A stretch of DNA of 18,819 nucleotides from CAYRMV01 sp964425255. Lineage in GTDB: Bacteria > Bacteroidota > Bacteroidia > Flavobacteriales_D > Crocinitomicaceae. The stretch lies in the NCBI GenBank assembly GCA_964425255.1, contig CAYRMV010000061.1, positions 1 through 18,819 of the forward strand. Reading direction: 5' to 3'. The position numbers and the translations under genes are program-made. Positions 1 through 7,798 of the stretch are shown here, piece after piece; position 1 is the first letter of the stretch; every line of letters begins with the position of its first letter. The notes below the pieces were generated by a model, which did not search any database, was not told the origin of the DNA, and saw nothing but the letters and a program-made list of their open reading frames with translations.

Positions 1-843
1 CGTGCGGGTAAAAAAGGTCAATCGTTGGTTTTGGTAAACACACGTGAAGGATACAAAATCAAAGCAATTGAAAAACAAATCAGAACTGCATTTACTGTAG
101 GAATGATACCAAGTGCTGAGGAAATTTGTTCTATTCAGCTGTCTAGCTTGATCCAAAAGATCAAGGAAACAGAAGTGAAAGAAAGCGATATCGAGAAGTT
201 CTTGCCTGCAATTATGGCTGATTTTGATGGCTTGTCGAAAGAAGAAGTAATTAAGAAATTTATCTCGGCTGAATTCAATCGCTTTATTGAATACTACGAA
301 CGTGCTGGAGACTTAAATGCTGCAAATGAGCGCAAAGGTCGTGAGGGGCGTGATGGAGACAATGGATTTGATCGTAAACCGAGAGGAAATCGCAACGAAG
401 AAGGGAAAACTCGTTTCTTTGTTAGCTTAGGTAAACGCGATGGTTTGAATCCAGGTGGTTTGTTGCGTTTAGTATGTGATGAAACAGGTTTGAAATCAGC
501 AAACATTGGACGTATTGATGTTATGCCTTCATTTAGTTTCTTCGAAGCAGATGATAACTTTGCACAAAATATTTTGGCTAAAGTAAACGGATCGGATTAC
601 GAAGGTCATCGTGTAAGCATTGAAATCACGAAGAAAAAAGCGGAACCACGTCGTGGAGGAGGCGGATCGAAATTTGGAAACAAAGAACGTTCGTTTTCAG
701 GAAACCGTGAACGCTCTGATCGTGGAGGTTTTGGAAAACCAAGAGGTGAAAGAAGCGAAAGAAGCGGTGGTGGATTTAATCGTGAAGACAGAGGTCGTTC
801 TGGCGGCGGAGGTTTCAAAAAGAATTCATACGCGAAAAAGTAA
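1..843 (+). CDS. DEAD-box ATP-dependent RNA helicase, C-terminal part (5' end outside window)
   Basis: The frame is open from base 1, so the gene starts upstream. The first residues (RAGKKGQSL) are what follows motif VI (HRxGRTGR) at the end of the helicase C domain. After a helical linker, window residues about 138-211 form a DbpA-type RNA-binding domain (RRM-like fold) that usually recognises structured RNA, often rRNA. The last 65 residues are a low-complexity Arg/Gly/Ser-rich tail (RGG-like), a general RNA-binding element. This layout fits the DeaD/CsdA group, which unwinds RNA duplexes in ribosome assembly and at low temperature. The ATPase domain cannot be seen. A strong hairpin follows the stop codon. 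The family call is secure; the exact paralogue (deaD, dbpA or other) is not. Confidence 0.93.
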   Translation, partial: RAGKKGQSLVLVNTREGYKIKAIEKQIRTAFTVGMIPSAEEICSIQLSSLIQKIKETEVKESDIEKFLPAIMADFDGLSKEEVIKKFISAEFNRFIEYYERAGDLNAANERKGREGRDGDNGFDRKPRGNRNEEGKTRFFVSLGKRDGLNPGGLLRLVCDETGLKSANIGRIDVMPSFSFFEADDNFAQNILAKVNGSDYEGHRVSIEITKKKAEPRRGGGGSKFGNKERSFSGNRERSDRGGFGKPRGERSERSGGGFNREDRGRSGGGGFKKNSYAKK

Positions 844-901
844 CAAATTATTTCTGTATCAGAAACTTAAATCTTTGATATAGTTAAAATACAAAAAAGA
901 T

Positions 902-942
902 AAATAACGGGTTCGTTTTAGTAAACGCAATCCGTTATTTTG
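902..942 (+). terminator. Long hairpin between the helicase gene and typA, probable terminator
   Basis: AAATAACGG (902-910) pairs perfectly with CCGTTATTT (932-940). The interior can extend the stem (CGTTT 914-918 with AAACG 923-927). A short T-run (938-941) overlaps the 3' arm. It lies 58 nt after the helicase stop and ends about 20 nt before typA. It is most likely the helicase terminator, but its closeness to the typA start means it could also act as a 5' leader structure. Confidence 0.6.
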
Positions 943-960
943 GTTTGATAGCAAAGAAAA

Positions 961-2757
961 ATGGAAATTAGAAACATTGCAATTATTGCTCACGTTGACC
1001 ACGGTAAGACAACTTTGGTTGACAAGATGATTGAAGCAGGGAACGTTCTAAATGAAAGAGATCGTCCGACTGGTGAATTGATTATGGATAACAACGATTT
1101 GGAACGTGAACGTGGAATTACCATTGTATCCAAAAACGTATCTGTTATTTACAAAGGAACCAAAATTAATATCATTGACACCCCAGGTCACGCCGACTTT
1201 GGAGGAGAGGTAGAACGTGTTTTGAATATGGCGGATGGAGTTTGTTTGTTGGTGGATGCTTTTGAAGGTCCAATGCCACAAACTCGTTTCGTACTTGGAA
1301 AAGCATTGTCTATGGGTATTAAGCCTTTGTTAGTAATCAACAAAGTGGACAAAGAGAACTGTACACCGGAAGAAGTTCACGAAAAAGTATTCGATTTGAT
1401 GTTTGAATTGGATGCAAATGAAGCTCAGTTGGAATTCCCTACGATTTATGGTTCAGCGAAAAACGGTTGGATGTCAACGGATTGGAAATCACCAACGAAC
1501 AGCATCGCACCTTTGTTAGACGAGATTTTAAATTATTTCCCTCCACGTAAGATCGAAGAAGGAAACACACAGATGTTGGTTACTTCTTTGGATTTTTCAA
1601 CGTATGTTGGACGTATCGCTATCGGACGTTTGAGCAGAGGTACAATCAAAGAAGGACAACAAGTTATTTTGGTGAAACGCGATGGAACTCAAGAAAAACA
1701 TCGAATTAAAGAAGTGTTTGTTTTTGAGGGTCTTGAGCGTAAAAAAGTGACTGAAGTTCAACCTGGAGATTTATGTGCTATCACAGGAATTGAAGGTTTC
1801 GAAATTGGAGATTGTGTTTGCGATTTTGAAAATCCTGATCCGCTTCCAACGATTGAATTGGATGAGCCTACGATGTCTATGTTGTTCTCAATCAATGATT
1901 CACCTTTCTTCGGGAAAGAAGGGAAATTTGTAACTTCTCGTCATATTCAAGAGCGTTTGCAAAAAGAATTAGAGAAAAACTTAGCAATGCGTGTTCATGA
2001 TACGGATAAGGCAGATAAATGGATTGTTTACGGTCGTGGAGTATTGCATTTGTCTGTTTTGATAGAAACGATGCGTCGTGAAGGGTATGAATTGCAAGTT
2101 GGTCAGCCACAGGTAATCATCAAAGAGGTGAACGGTGTGAAATGTGAGCCTGTTGAAGAATTAACGATTGATTTGCCGGAAGAATTTTCTGGTACAGCAG
2201 TTGAAGCGGTAACAAAACGAAAAGGAGAAATGACGAATATGGAGCCAAAAGGCGACCGTATGATCATTCAATTCCAAATTCCTTCGAGAGGTATTATCGG
2301 TTTGAGAAACTATTTGTTGACACAAACAGCAGGTGAAGCAATCATGACGCACCGATTCTTGGAATACCAACCTTACAAAGGGGAAATTCCTGGACGTCAA
2401 AATGGTTCGTTAATTTCATTGGAATTAGGGACTTCTATTCCATTCTCAATGAATAACTTACAAGATCGTGGTAAGTTCTTTATCTTCCCGAATGAAAACA
2501 TTTATGAAGGTCAAGTTATTGGTGAAAACTCACGTGCAGGTGATTTGTGTGTGAACGTTACTAAGACGAAAAAATTGACTAACATGCGTTCATCGGGTGC
2601 AGATGATAAAGTTCGTTTAGCGCCACCGAAAGTATTCTCACTAGAAGAATGTTTGGAATACATTCAAGGAGATGAATATGTAGAAGTTACACCGCAAAAC
2701 TTGCGTATCCGAAAAGTTTTATTAAAAGAAACAGATCGAAAACGTTCTTCGAAATAA
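961..2757 (+). CDS. typA: Translational GTPase TypA/BipA
   Basis: This is a 598-aa ribosome-associated GTPase of the EF-G/LepA superfamily, close to the usual TypA length of about 600 residues. Visible GTPase motifs are the P-loop AHVDHGKT (10-17), switch I RGITI (51-55), DTPGH (73-77) and NKVD (127-130). They are followed by an EF-Tu-like beta-barrel domain, EF-G-like domains III and V, and the TypA-specific C-terminal domain containing GLRNYLLTQT and RSSGADD. TypA binds the 70S ribosome near the A site and supports 50S assembly and growth under stress, including cold. The ATG at 961 gives the canonical N-terminus (MEIRNIAIIAHVDHG). No convincing TAnnTTTG box is seen directly upstream. A terminator follows the stop. 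There is nothing unusual in the protein. Confidence 0.98.
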   Translation: MEIRNIAIIAHVDHGKTTLVDKMIEAGNVLNERDRPTGELIMDNNDLERERGITIVSKNVSVIYKGTKINIIDTPGHADFGGEVERVLNMADGVCLLVDAFEGPMPQTRFVLGKALSMGIKPLLVINKVDKENCTPEEVHEKVFDLMFELDANEAQLEFPTIYGSAKNGWMSTDWKSPTNSIAPLLDEILNYFPPRKIEEGNTQMLVTSLDFSTYVGRIAIGRLSRGTIKEGQQVILVKRDGTQEKHRIKEVFVFEGLERKKVTEVQPGDLCAITGIEGFEIGDCVCDFENPDPLPTIELDEPTMSMLFSINDSPFFGKEGKFVTSRHIQERLQKELEKNLAMRVHDTDKADKWIVYGRGVLHLSVLIETMRREGYELQVGQPQVIIKEVNGVKCEPVEELTIDLPEEFSGTAVEAVTKRKGEMTNMEPKGDRMIIQFQIPSRGIIGLRNYLLTQTAGEAIMTHRFLEYQPYKGEIPGRQNGSLISLELGTSIPFSMNNLQDRGKFFIFPNENIYEGQVIGENSRAGDLCVNVTKTKKLTNMRSSGADDKVRLAPPKVFSLEECLEYIQGDEYVEVTPQNLRIRKVLLKETDRKRSSK

Positions 2758-2766
2758 AAAAGAAAG

Positions 2767-2791
2767 AAGCGGATGAAAGTCCGCTTTTTTT
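2767..2791 (+). terminator. Rho-independent terminator of typA
   Basis: AAGCGGA (2767-2773), a 6-nt loop, then TCCGCTT (2780-2786), running into a T-tract to 2791. It sits about 10 nt after the typA stop and is a textbook intrinsic terminator. Confidence 0.88.
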
Positions 2792-2863
2792 GGCAAAATA
2801 AAGTTGAGATTTTAGTTGAAAAATCGATTAGTTATTAACAAAATCACGAGTTTTACACGGCAG

Positions 2864-2895
2864 TTTGTATGCTGTCTGTATTTTTCGTAATTTAG
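2864..2895 (+). promoter_or_regulatory. Candidate Bacteroidota promoter for the TPR-comA unit
   Basis: TTTG (2864-2867) is followed after 20 nt by TAATTTAG (2888-2895), which matches the TAnnTTTG -7 consensus at five of six fixed positions. The 18-nt distance to the ATG at 2913 would give a leader of roughly 10 nt. This is a pattern match only. Confidence 0.45.
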
Positions 2896-2912
2896 ATTCA
2901 TATTGTTGAAAT

Positions 2913-4313
2913 ATGTTTGAAGACGAAGAAGAATTTTACGAGGGAAATTTCAACGAGGACTTGGAGCAGTTTGAACGCTCACTCAAAGGCGAATCCATTG
3001 GTTTTTTGGATAGCGATAAATTGGAATCCATTTTGGATCATTATTTAATGAATGGTCATTATTCGAAGGCTGTTTTGTGTGCAGAACGCGGCATGGATAT
3101 GTTTCCATTTAATACTGTTTTTGCTCTGCGTAAAGCACAAGCCATGTCGGCAACAGGTCAATTGAAAGAAGCATTGAATGTTTTATCTCAAATTGAGCGG
3201 GAGGAACAAAATTCGTGTGAATGGCAATTGACAAAAGCAGCTATTTTTAGCCAATTGCGTGATTCTAAACAGGCTATCAAACATTTCAAAGAGGCATTGC
3301 GTCTATCCGAACCAGAAGACAAAGATGAAATTTTCTTGGATTTGGCCATGGAATACGAAAATGCGAACGACTATCAGCAAGCGATCACTGTGTTAAATGA
3401 AGCAATTCGACATAATCCACAAAATGAAGCTGCGATCTATGAAATAGCTTTTTGTTACGATCAAATTGGAGATTATGAAAAAGCAATCCAGTGTTATTCT
3501 GATTTCATTGATGAAAATCCATATTCATTTACAGCTTGGTACAATTTAGGAAATGCTCATTCTAAGCTCGAAGATTGGGAAAAAGCAGTTTGGGCTTATG
3601 ATTATTGTATCTTAATAAACGATGAATTTTCACCCGCTTTTTTCAATTTAGGAAATGCTTATTTATCACTTGATAAGTACAAACTTTCTATGGAAAGCTT
3701 CGAAAAATGCATGGAATTGGATGGGGAAGATGGATTGGCATTGTGTTACATTGGTGAATGTCACGAGCAACTAGGAAATCTAGATTTAGCCAAACATTAT
3801 TACAAACGGAGTATTGAATTTGTACCTGAATTGGCTGAGGCTTGGTTGGGACTTGGAATAGTTCTTGACTTAGAAGAAAAAACCAAAGAAGGGCTTCCCT
3901 TTATCTTAAAAGCAATCAGTTTTGAACCTTCAAACGGATCGTTTTATCATGTTTTAGCTGGGGCATATGAAAAATTAGAACAATGGCAAGATGCGAATGA
4001 TTCGTACCTGTTGGCTTTTGATTTAGATCCAACAAATGAGGAAATTCTGATCGATTATATTTCTTTCTTAATTGAAATTGATGCACTGATCGAAGCAAAA
4101 GAATGGGTGGAAGACACAGAGTTTCACGAAGAAATTTCGGCTGCTTCATTAACACTTTCTTCCATTATTTATTGGAAAAATGGAATCACAGCAAACGCCT
4201 TGACTTTGATTTCTTTAGCAATTATTGAAGATGAAGATAAAGTGAAAGAGATTATTTCTTTGTTTCCTGAAATGTTGAACGAACCGAAAATAGTACATTT
4301 GTTTACCAAATAA
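2913..4313 (+). CDS. Tetratricopeptide-repeat protein
   Basis: This is a 466-aa protein made almost entirely of helical TPR units. Recurrent TPR signatures (A-x3-Y at helix B, P at the repeat end, W-x-NLGNA) occur from about residue 35 to the C-terminus, roughly ten or more repeats; examples are AWYNLGNAHSKLEDWEKAV, AFFNLGNAYLSLDKYKLSM and AWLGLGIVLDLEEKTKEG. The N-terminus is strongly acidic (MFEDEEEFYEGNFNEDLEQF). No signal peptide or TM segment is seen, so it is probably a cytoplasmic protein-interaction scaffold. It ends 12 nt before the ComA homologue, which suggests co-transcription. TPR proteins of this type are common in Bacteroidota, but I know no defined function for this one. The ATG at 2913 is the natural start after the candidate promoter. 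Confidence 0.9.
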   Translation: MFEDEEEFYEGNFNEDLEQFERSLKGESIGFLDSDKLESILDHYLMNGHYSKAVLCAERGMDMFPFNTVFALRKAQAMSATGQLKEALNVLSQIEREEQNSCEWQLTKAAIFSQLRDSKQAIKHFKEALRLSEPEDKDEIFLDLAMEYENANDYQQAITVLNEAIRHNPQNEAAIYEIAFCYDQIGDYEKAIQCYSDFIDENPYSFTAWYNLGNAHSKLEDWEKAVWAYDYCILINDEFSPAFFNLGNAYLSLDKYKLSMESFEKCMELDGEDGLALCYIGECHEQLGNLDLAKHYYKRSIEFVPELAEAWLGLGIVLDLEEKTKEGLPFILKAISFEPSNGSFYHVLAGAYEKLEQWQDANDSYLLAFDLDPTNEEILIDYISFLIEIDALIEAKEWVEDTEFHEEISAASLTLSSIIYWKNGITANALTLISLAIIEDEDKVKEIISLFPEMLNEPKIVHLFTK

Positions 4314-4325
4314 CAAAAAGAAAAA

Positions 4326-5138
4326 ATGAATTTTGAATTACCATTTGTTCCCGAACGTCCTGAAAAACCTCGTAATAAAGGGGTTACCATGATGATGGAT
4401 AAAGGATTGGGCTTACGTGAAGCAGAACATTTCATTGAAGCGAGTGGACATTTAACAGATATCGTCAAGTTTGGTTTTGGAACTTCATACGTGACCAAAA
4501 ACTTGCAAGAAAAGATAGATTTGTATAAAGAAAACGGCATTCGACCTTATTTTGGTGGAACTTTGTTTGAGGCATTTTATGCAAGAGGAAAATTTGAAGA
4601 TTACCTGCGCGTTTTAGATAAATATAAGCTTGATTTGGCTGAAGTTTCAGATGGTTCCATCATCATCAATCACGATGAAAAATGCGAATTGATTGCTCGT
4701 TTAGCAAAGGAAAGAACGGTTTTGTCTGAAGTAGGTTCCAAAGATTCGGGCATTTTAATTAGTCCAAATCGTTGGATTAAAATGATGACCACCGAGTTAG
4801 AAGCAGGTTCTTGGAAAGTGATAGCTGAAGGACGTGAAGCAGGAAATGTGGGCGTTTTCAGACCCAACGGATCAGCTCATACTATGTTAATCAACAAAAT
4901 TATCGCCAAAGTAAAACCGGAAGATATTTTGTGGGAAGCTCCTCAAAAAAATCAGCAAGTTTGGTTTATTAAATTGTTTGGAGCAAATGTTAATTTAGGA
5001 AACATTGCGCCCAATGAAATGATTCCGTTGGAATGTTTGCGTTTGGGCTTGCGAGGAGATACCTTTTTTGATTTTCTTCCAGCAGATTATGCTGAACGTT
5101 TAAAACAAGTAGAAAGTGATTCTGAAGATGCTGAATAA
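4326..5138 (+). CDS. comA: Phosphosulfolactate synthase (ComA) family protein
   Basis: This is a 270-aa TIM-barrel-type protein of the ComA family. ComA joins phosphoenolpyruvate and sulfite to form (2R)-phospho-3-sulfolactate, the first step of coenzyme M synthesis in methanogens and of sulfolactate formation in some bacteria. Family-like motifs are seen in order: DKG (25-27), KFGFGTS (48-54), GGTLFE (77-82), EVSDG (106-110), EVGSK (135-139), EGRE (168-171), NLGNI (223-227) and LRGDT (242-246). The length fits the family (about 250-270). A bacterium of this type would not make coenzyme M. A role in sulfonate or sulfonolipid metabolism is only inferred, and the paralogue could have another substrate. 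It is 12 nt downstream of the TPR gene, and its stop codon lies inside a terminator hairpin. Confidence 0.85.
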   Translation: MNFELPFVPERPEKPRNKGVTMMMDKGLGLREAEHFIEASGHLTDIVKFGFGTSYVTKNLQEKIDLYKENGIRPYFGGTLFEAFYARGKFEDYLRVLDKYKLDLAEVSDGSIIINHDEKCELIARLAKERTVLSEVGSKDSGILISPNRWIKMMTTELEAGSWKVIAEGREAGNVGVFRPNGSAHTMLINKIIAKVKPEDILWEAPQKNQQVWFIKLFGANVNLGNIAPNEMIPLECLRLGLRGDTFFDFLPADYAERLKQVESDSEDAE

Positions 5139-5151
5139 GCATCTTTTTTTT
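5125..5151 (+). terminator. Intrinsic terminator overlapping the comA stop codon
   Basis: AAGATGCT (5125-5132) pairs perfectly with AGCATCTT (5138-5145) around a 5-nt loop, followed by T5144-T5151. The comA TAA (5136-5138) straddles the loop and 3' arm. The next gene's ATG begins only 4 nt after the T-tract. Confidence 0.85.
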
Positions 5152-5155
5152 GCGT

Positions 5156-6049
5156 ATGATTGAAAAATTAGTAGAAATAAACGGACATAGCGGAGCAATT
5201 TATACAGTTGATGGAGCAGAAAACTTCATTTATACAGGCTCTGGTGATCGCTTTTGTGCCCGATGGGACTTAATTCAAGGGATTCAAGATAAATTTGCTA
5301 TTCAAACTGAAAATGCAATCTATTCATTGGCCTTGATTAATGAAGGGAAAAACCTGGTGTTAGGCTGTGCGGATGGTGCGATGCATGTGATTGATTTACT
5401 TGAACGGAAAGAGTTGAAACATTTTATTCAACACAAAAAAGCCGTTTTTTCACTCACACAAAACTCCATCAAAAAACAACTTTATTCCACCGATTCGGAT
5501 GGGAACATAGCTGTTTGGAATACGGAAAATTGGGAATTAATGTTAATTCTTCCATTAGACTGTGGGAAAATAAGATCAATTCATGTGGACAAATCAGGCG
5601 AATATTTTTGGGTTTGTGGTCAAGATGGTTGGATCCGAAAAATGGATGCAACTCGTTTCAATGAATTGGCTGCATGGTTTTCACACAATCAAGGTGTCAA
5701 TGTTGTACAGACTTTTCCTACTAAATCAGCAATTATTTCGGGAGGGAAAGATGGATTTTTACGGGTTTGGAATACATCGGATGAAAAGAAAATCATAGAA
5801 ATCCCTGCACATAATTTTGGTATTTACGATTTGATTTTTGTGAATAATGGTCAACATTTTGTCACTGTAAGTAGGGATAAATCAATCAAAATCTGGGATG
5901 CTACCACGTTGAATGTGGTCCAAAAAATAGAAAGGAAACACGGAGGACATTCGCATGCGGTGAATCGAATTTGGAAGCAAGATGAATTTCATTTTGTTAC
6001 CGTTGGTGACGATAAACGAATCATTTGGTGGAAAATACAGGAAGATTGA
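5156..6049 (+). CDS. WD40-repeat beta-propeller protein
   Basis: This is a 297-aa protein built of about seven WD40 units with no signal peptide. The repeats end in D-x-W or related triplets and often contain GxDGxxxxW or RDKSIKIWD. Examples are DSDGNIAVWN, GKDGFLRVWN, RDKSIKIWD and DDKRIIWWK. It is probably one cytoplasmic propeller acting as a protein-binding platform. No enzymatic domain is attached. I chose the ATG at 5156; a TTG at 5150 would add only two residues and lies in the T-tract of the upstream terminator. The gene has almost no leader of its own, so it is expressed either by read-through past the comA terminator or from a promoter inside comA. Its partner is not known, although being next to the TPR and ComA genes suggests a shared unit. 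Confidence 0.88.
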   Translation: MIEKLVEINGHSGAIYTVDGAENFIYTGSGDRFCARWDLIQGIQDKFAIQTENAIYSLALINEGKNLVLGCADGAMHVIDLLERKELKHFIQHKKAVFSLTQNSIKKQLYSTDSDGNIAVWNTENWELMLILPLDCGKIRSIHVDKSGEYFWVCGQDGWIRKMDATRFNELAAWFSHNQGVNVVQTFPTKSAIISGGKDGFLRVWNTSDEKKIIEIPAHNFGIYDLIFVNNGQHFVTVSRDKSIKIWDATTLNVVQKIERKHGGHSHAVNRIWKQDEFHFVTVGDDKRIIWWKIQED

Positions 6050-6071
6050 GCTATGTAACTTTGGTTACTTC

Positions 6072-6098
6072 TTGATTGTGAGAAGGGTATTACTTTTG
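6072..6098 (+). promoter_or_regulatory. Bacteroidota-type promoter of the rhodanese pair
   Basis: A perfect -7 box TACTTTTG (6091-6098, consensus TAnnTTTG) is preceded at 16 nt by TTG (6072-6074). The start codon at 6125 is 26 nt downstream, so the leader would be about 20 nt. A small hairpin just upstream (GTAAC 6055-6059, GTTAC 6064-6068) may weakly end the WD40 transcript. Confidence 0.7.
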
Positions 6099-6124
6099 TC
6101 TCATACATTTAAATACGAAAGATT

Positions 6125-6373
6125 ATGACAATTATCGATGTTAGAAGTTACGGTGAATTCATGGGAGGACACGTAGCAGGTTCAAAAAATATTCCTTTAC
6201 AAGAAGTTCCACATCGTTTGGATGAATTCAAAGAAATGGAACAACCAATCGTTTTGTGCTGTGCATCTGGAAACAGATCAGGACAAGCAACGATGTTTTT
6301 GCGTGCAAATGGAATTGCATGTGAAAATGGTGGATCTTGGTTGGATGTAAATTATCAAATGCAACACGCGTAA
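6125..6373 (+). CDS. Small single-domain rhodanese-like protein
   Basis: This is an 82-aa sulfurtransferase-type domain. It contains DVRSYGEFMGGHVAGSKNIP (residues 5-24) and the active-site loop CASGNR (46-51), with C46 as the sulfane-sulfur-carrying cysteine. It begins directly at the DVR strand, so the first beta strand and helix of a normal rhodanese (about 100 aa) are missing. An in-frame stop at 6110 and the promoter position rule out a longer start. It is probably a cytoplasmic thiosulfate- or persulfide-transferase. It is separated from the next rhodanese gene by only 2 nt, and the two proteins share the CCASGNRSG loop, so a local duplication is likely. Confidence 0.9.
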   Translation: MTIIDVRSYGEFMGGHVAGSKNIPLQEVPHRLDEFKEMEQPIVLCCASGNRSGQATMFLRANGIACENGGSWLDVNYQMQHA

Positions 6374-6375
6374 AT

Positions 6376-6678
6376 ATGGGATTATTAGATCTTTTTTTCG
6401 GTCAAAAAGTAGATTTGGACGAATTGGTTAAAAAAGGAGCAATCATCGTGGATGTTCGAACTCCGGGTGAATTTAAAAATGGACATGTTAAAGGTTCGAT
6501 CAATGTTCCTCTTGATACTTTGTCAAAAAGCATGAACAAAATCCCGAAAAACAAACCTGTGATAACGTGTTGTGCATCTGGAAATCGAAGTGGAATGGCA
6601 AAAAGAATTTTGAAATCCAATGGATATGATGTTCATAACGGCGGAGGTTGGTCTGGACTTCGCAAATACGGAAAATAG
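6376..6678 (+). CDS. Rhodanese-like protein, full domain
   Basis: This is a 100-aa single rhodanese domain: VDLDELVKKGAIIVDVR (12-28), GEFKNGHVKGSINVP (31-45) and the catalytic loop CASGNR (66-71) with C66 as the persulfide carrier. The ATG at 6376 lies 2 nt after the stop of the previous rhodanese. An upstream alternative frame start (TTG, 6337) would overlap the neighbour and add non-conserved residues. Proteins of this size move sulfur in thiosulfate or polysulfide metabolism, or deliver it to biosynthetic enzymes; the true donor and acceptor are unknown. The pair forms a dicistronic unit between the promoter at 6072-6098 and the terminator at 6706-6738. Confidence 0.92.
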   Translation: MGLLDLFFGQKVDLDELVKKGAIIVDVRTPGEFKNGHVKGSINVPLDTLSKSMNKIPKNKPVITCCASGNRSGMAKRILKSNGYDVHNGGGWSGLRKYGK

Positions 6679-6705
6679 AAATTAGGTTTCAAATTAATTG
6701 ATTTA

Positions 6706-6738
6706 AAAGGATGTGCTGGATTTAGTCATCCTTTTTTT
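6706..6738. terminator. Bidirectional terminator between converging operons
   Basis: AAAGGATG (6706-6713) pairs with CATCCTTT (6727-6734) around a 13-nt loop. On the plus strand it is followed by a T-run to 6738; on the minus strand the stem is followed by TTTTAAAT. It lies between the end of the rhodanese pair and the end of the minus-strand polyamine-like operon, so it can serve both. Confidence 0.8.
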
Positions 6739-6751
6739 ATTTTCACACAGT

Positions 6752-7798
6752 TTATTTGGGTTCTTTCCACATGGAATTTGGACTTGATTTCTTCCAAATA
6801 AAACCATCGATAACGTAATGTGTAATTTGCGGAAGAGCAAGTAATGGAACTAGAAAGGACAAGATTTTTGGGGATTCGATAGGATTGATAAAATCAAATA
6901 AACCAAATAATTGCTCATGATCTTGCCAAATAAAACGATCCCAAAGACTTTCTTCGATAAATCCAAAAAGAATACAAACAAGTAAGATACTGACCCAACC
7001 TTTTGTTGAAAATACCCAATGGAGAATGGTTGATTTTGTTTTGCTTTTAGTTCCTTGTACCCAAACCAATGCCATATAAGGAATCCCGTGGGCAACGACA
7101 TTTAAAAGTGTAAATGATAAATCACCATTTAAAACAACTATTCCAATTGACCAGTTAAGGGCTGTTGCTAGTAAAATGATGTTTTTGGGTAAAGTGAATA
7201 TCCCTTTTTTCCATTGAATAAGGAATGAAGTGAAAAGCAAAAGAAACAGAATTACGAGAACAAGCTTCAATAAAATAGATAACAACGGAATTGAAAGAAA
7301 GTAGAAATCATTTTTTGTGAACCAAACAAAATTTTTGGGTCCATCTAAATGCCAAATTACTACGGGAATTAGGGTAAATAAGTACACAAACCACGTGTCC
7401 GTTTTTTGGACCCATATCGGAATATTGCGATTTTGCTGGTATAAACGAATTAATCCATATTGCTGTCTAATGAAATGAAATACAGCTAAATAAGCAAGTG
7501 TTTTCCAGAAAAAATCAAATGATATTTCGAATGCAATTACGCCCAAACAATACGAAATCAAAGGAATGAATATAAGTAGTCGTTGATTCAATTTTCGTGC
7601 TTCTGGAAAAAAATAGGTTCGAAATAGGGTTGAATATACATGTGCAACGTCAATAAAAAGGATTAAAATGAGCCAATCAAATGTTGATGTTTCTTTTTGT
7701 CCCATGAAATAGGAGGGAAACAGAAGCAACAATATTAATCCAATACAATGAGGAAGCAGGATTAAGCTGATGTCTAATTTTTTAGAGTGAATCCACAT
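6752..7798 (-). CDS. Multipass membrane protein with conserved-looking histidines, unknown function
   Basis: This is a 348-aa integral membrane protein with roughly nine or ten hydrophobic segments. I do not recognise a named family. Polar and His residues fall in or near the membrane spans in motif-like contexts: DVAH (50-53), FHFIRQQYG (107-115), WHLDG (149-153), AHG (236-238) and THYVIDG (326-332). This pattern suggests a membrane metal or cofactor site, as in di-iron or haem membrane oxidoreductases, but that is inference. It is the last gene of the minus-strand operon, and its ATG at 7798 lies inside the FAD-enzyme gene (17-nt overlap), so the two are translationally coupled. It most likely works with the FAD enzyme and the membrane spermidine-synthase-like protein. 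A carotenoid-cleaving Brp/Blh-type enzyme was considered and not supported. Confidence 0.85.
   Translation of the reverse strand: MWIHSKKLDISLILLPHCIGLILLLLFPSYFMGQKETSTFDWLILILFIDVAHVYSTLFRTYFFPEARKLNQRLLIFIPLISYCLGVIAFEISFDFFWKTLAYLAVFHFIRQQYGLIRLYQQNRNIPIWVQKTDTWFVYLFTLIPVVIWHLDGPKNFVWFTKNDFYFLSIPLLSILLKLVLVILFLLLFTSFLIQWKKGIFTLPKNIILLATALNWSIGIVVLNGDLSFTLLNVVAHGIPYMALVWVQGTKSKTKSTILHWVFSTKGWVSILLVCILFGFIEESLWDRFIWQDHEQLFGLFDFINPIESPKILSFLVPLLALPQITHYVIDGFIWKKSSPNSMWKEPK

Noticed and set aside
620..883. An 87-codon frame overlapping the RGG tail of the helicase
   Set aside because: The repetitive Arg/Gly/Glu codons open other frames by chance; the frame has no upstream signals and overlaps the real gene almost completely.
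5150..5155. TTG start at 5150 for the WD40 protein
   Set aside because: It lies in the terminator T-tract and adds only two residues to a good ATG start.
6752..7798. Assignment of the multipass protein to the Brp/Blh beta-carotene dioxygenase family
   Set aside because: Both are His-containing membrane proteins, but the motifs I know for that family (such as PHGALDH) are absent.
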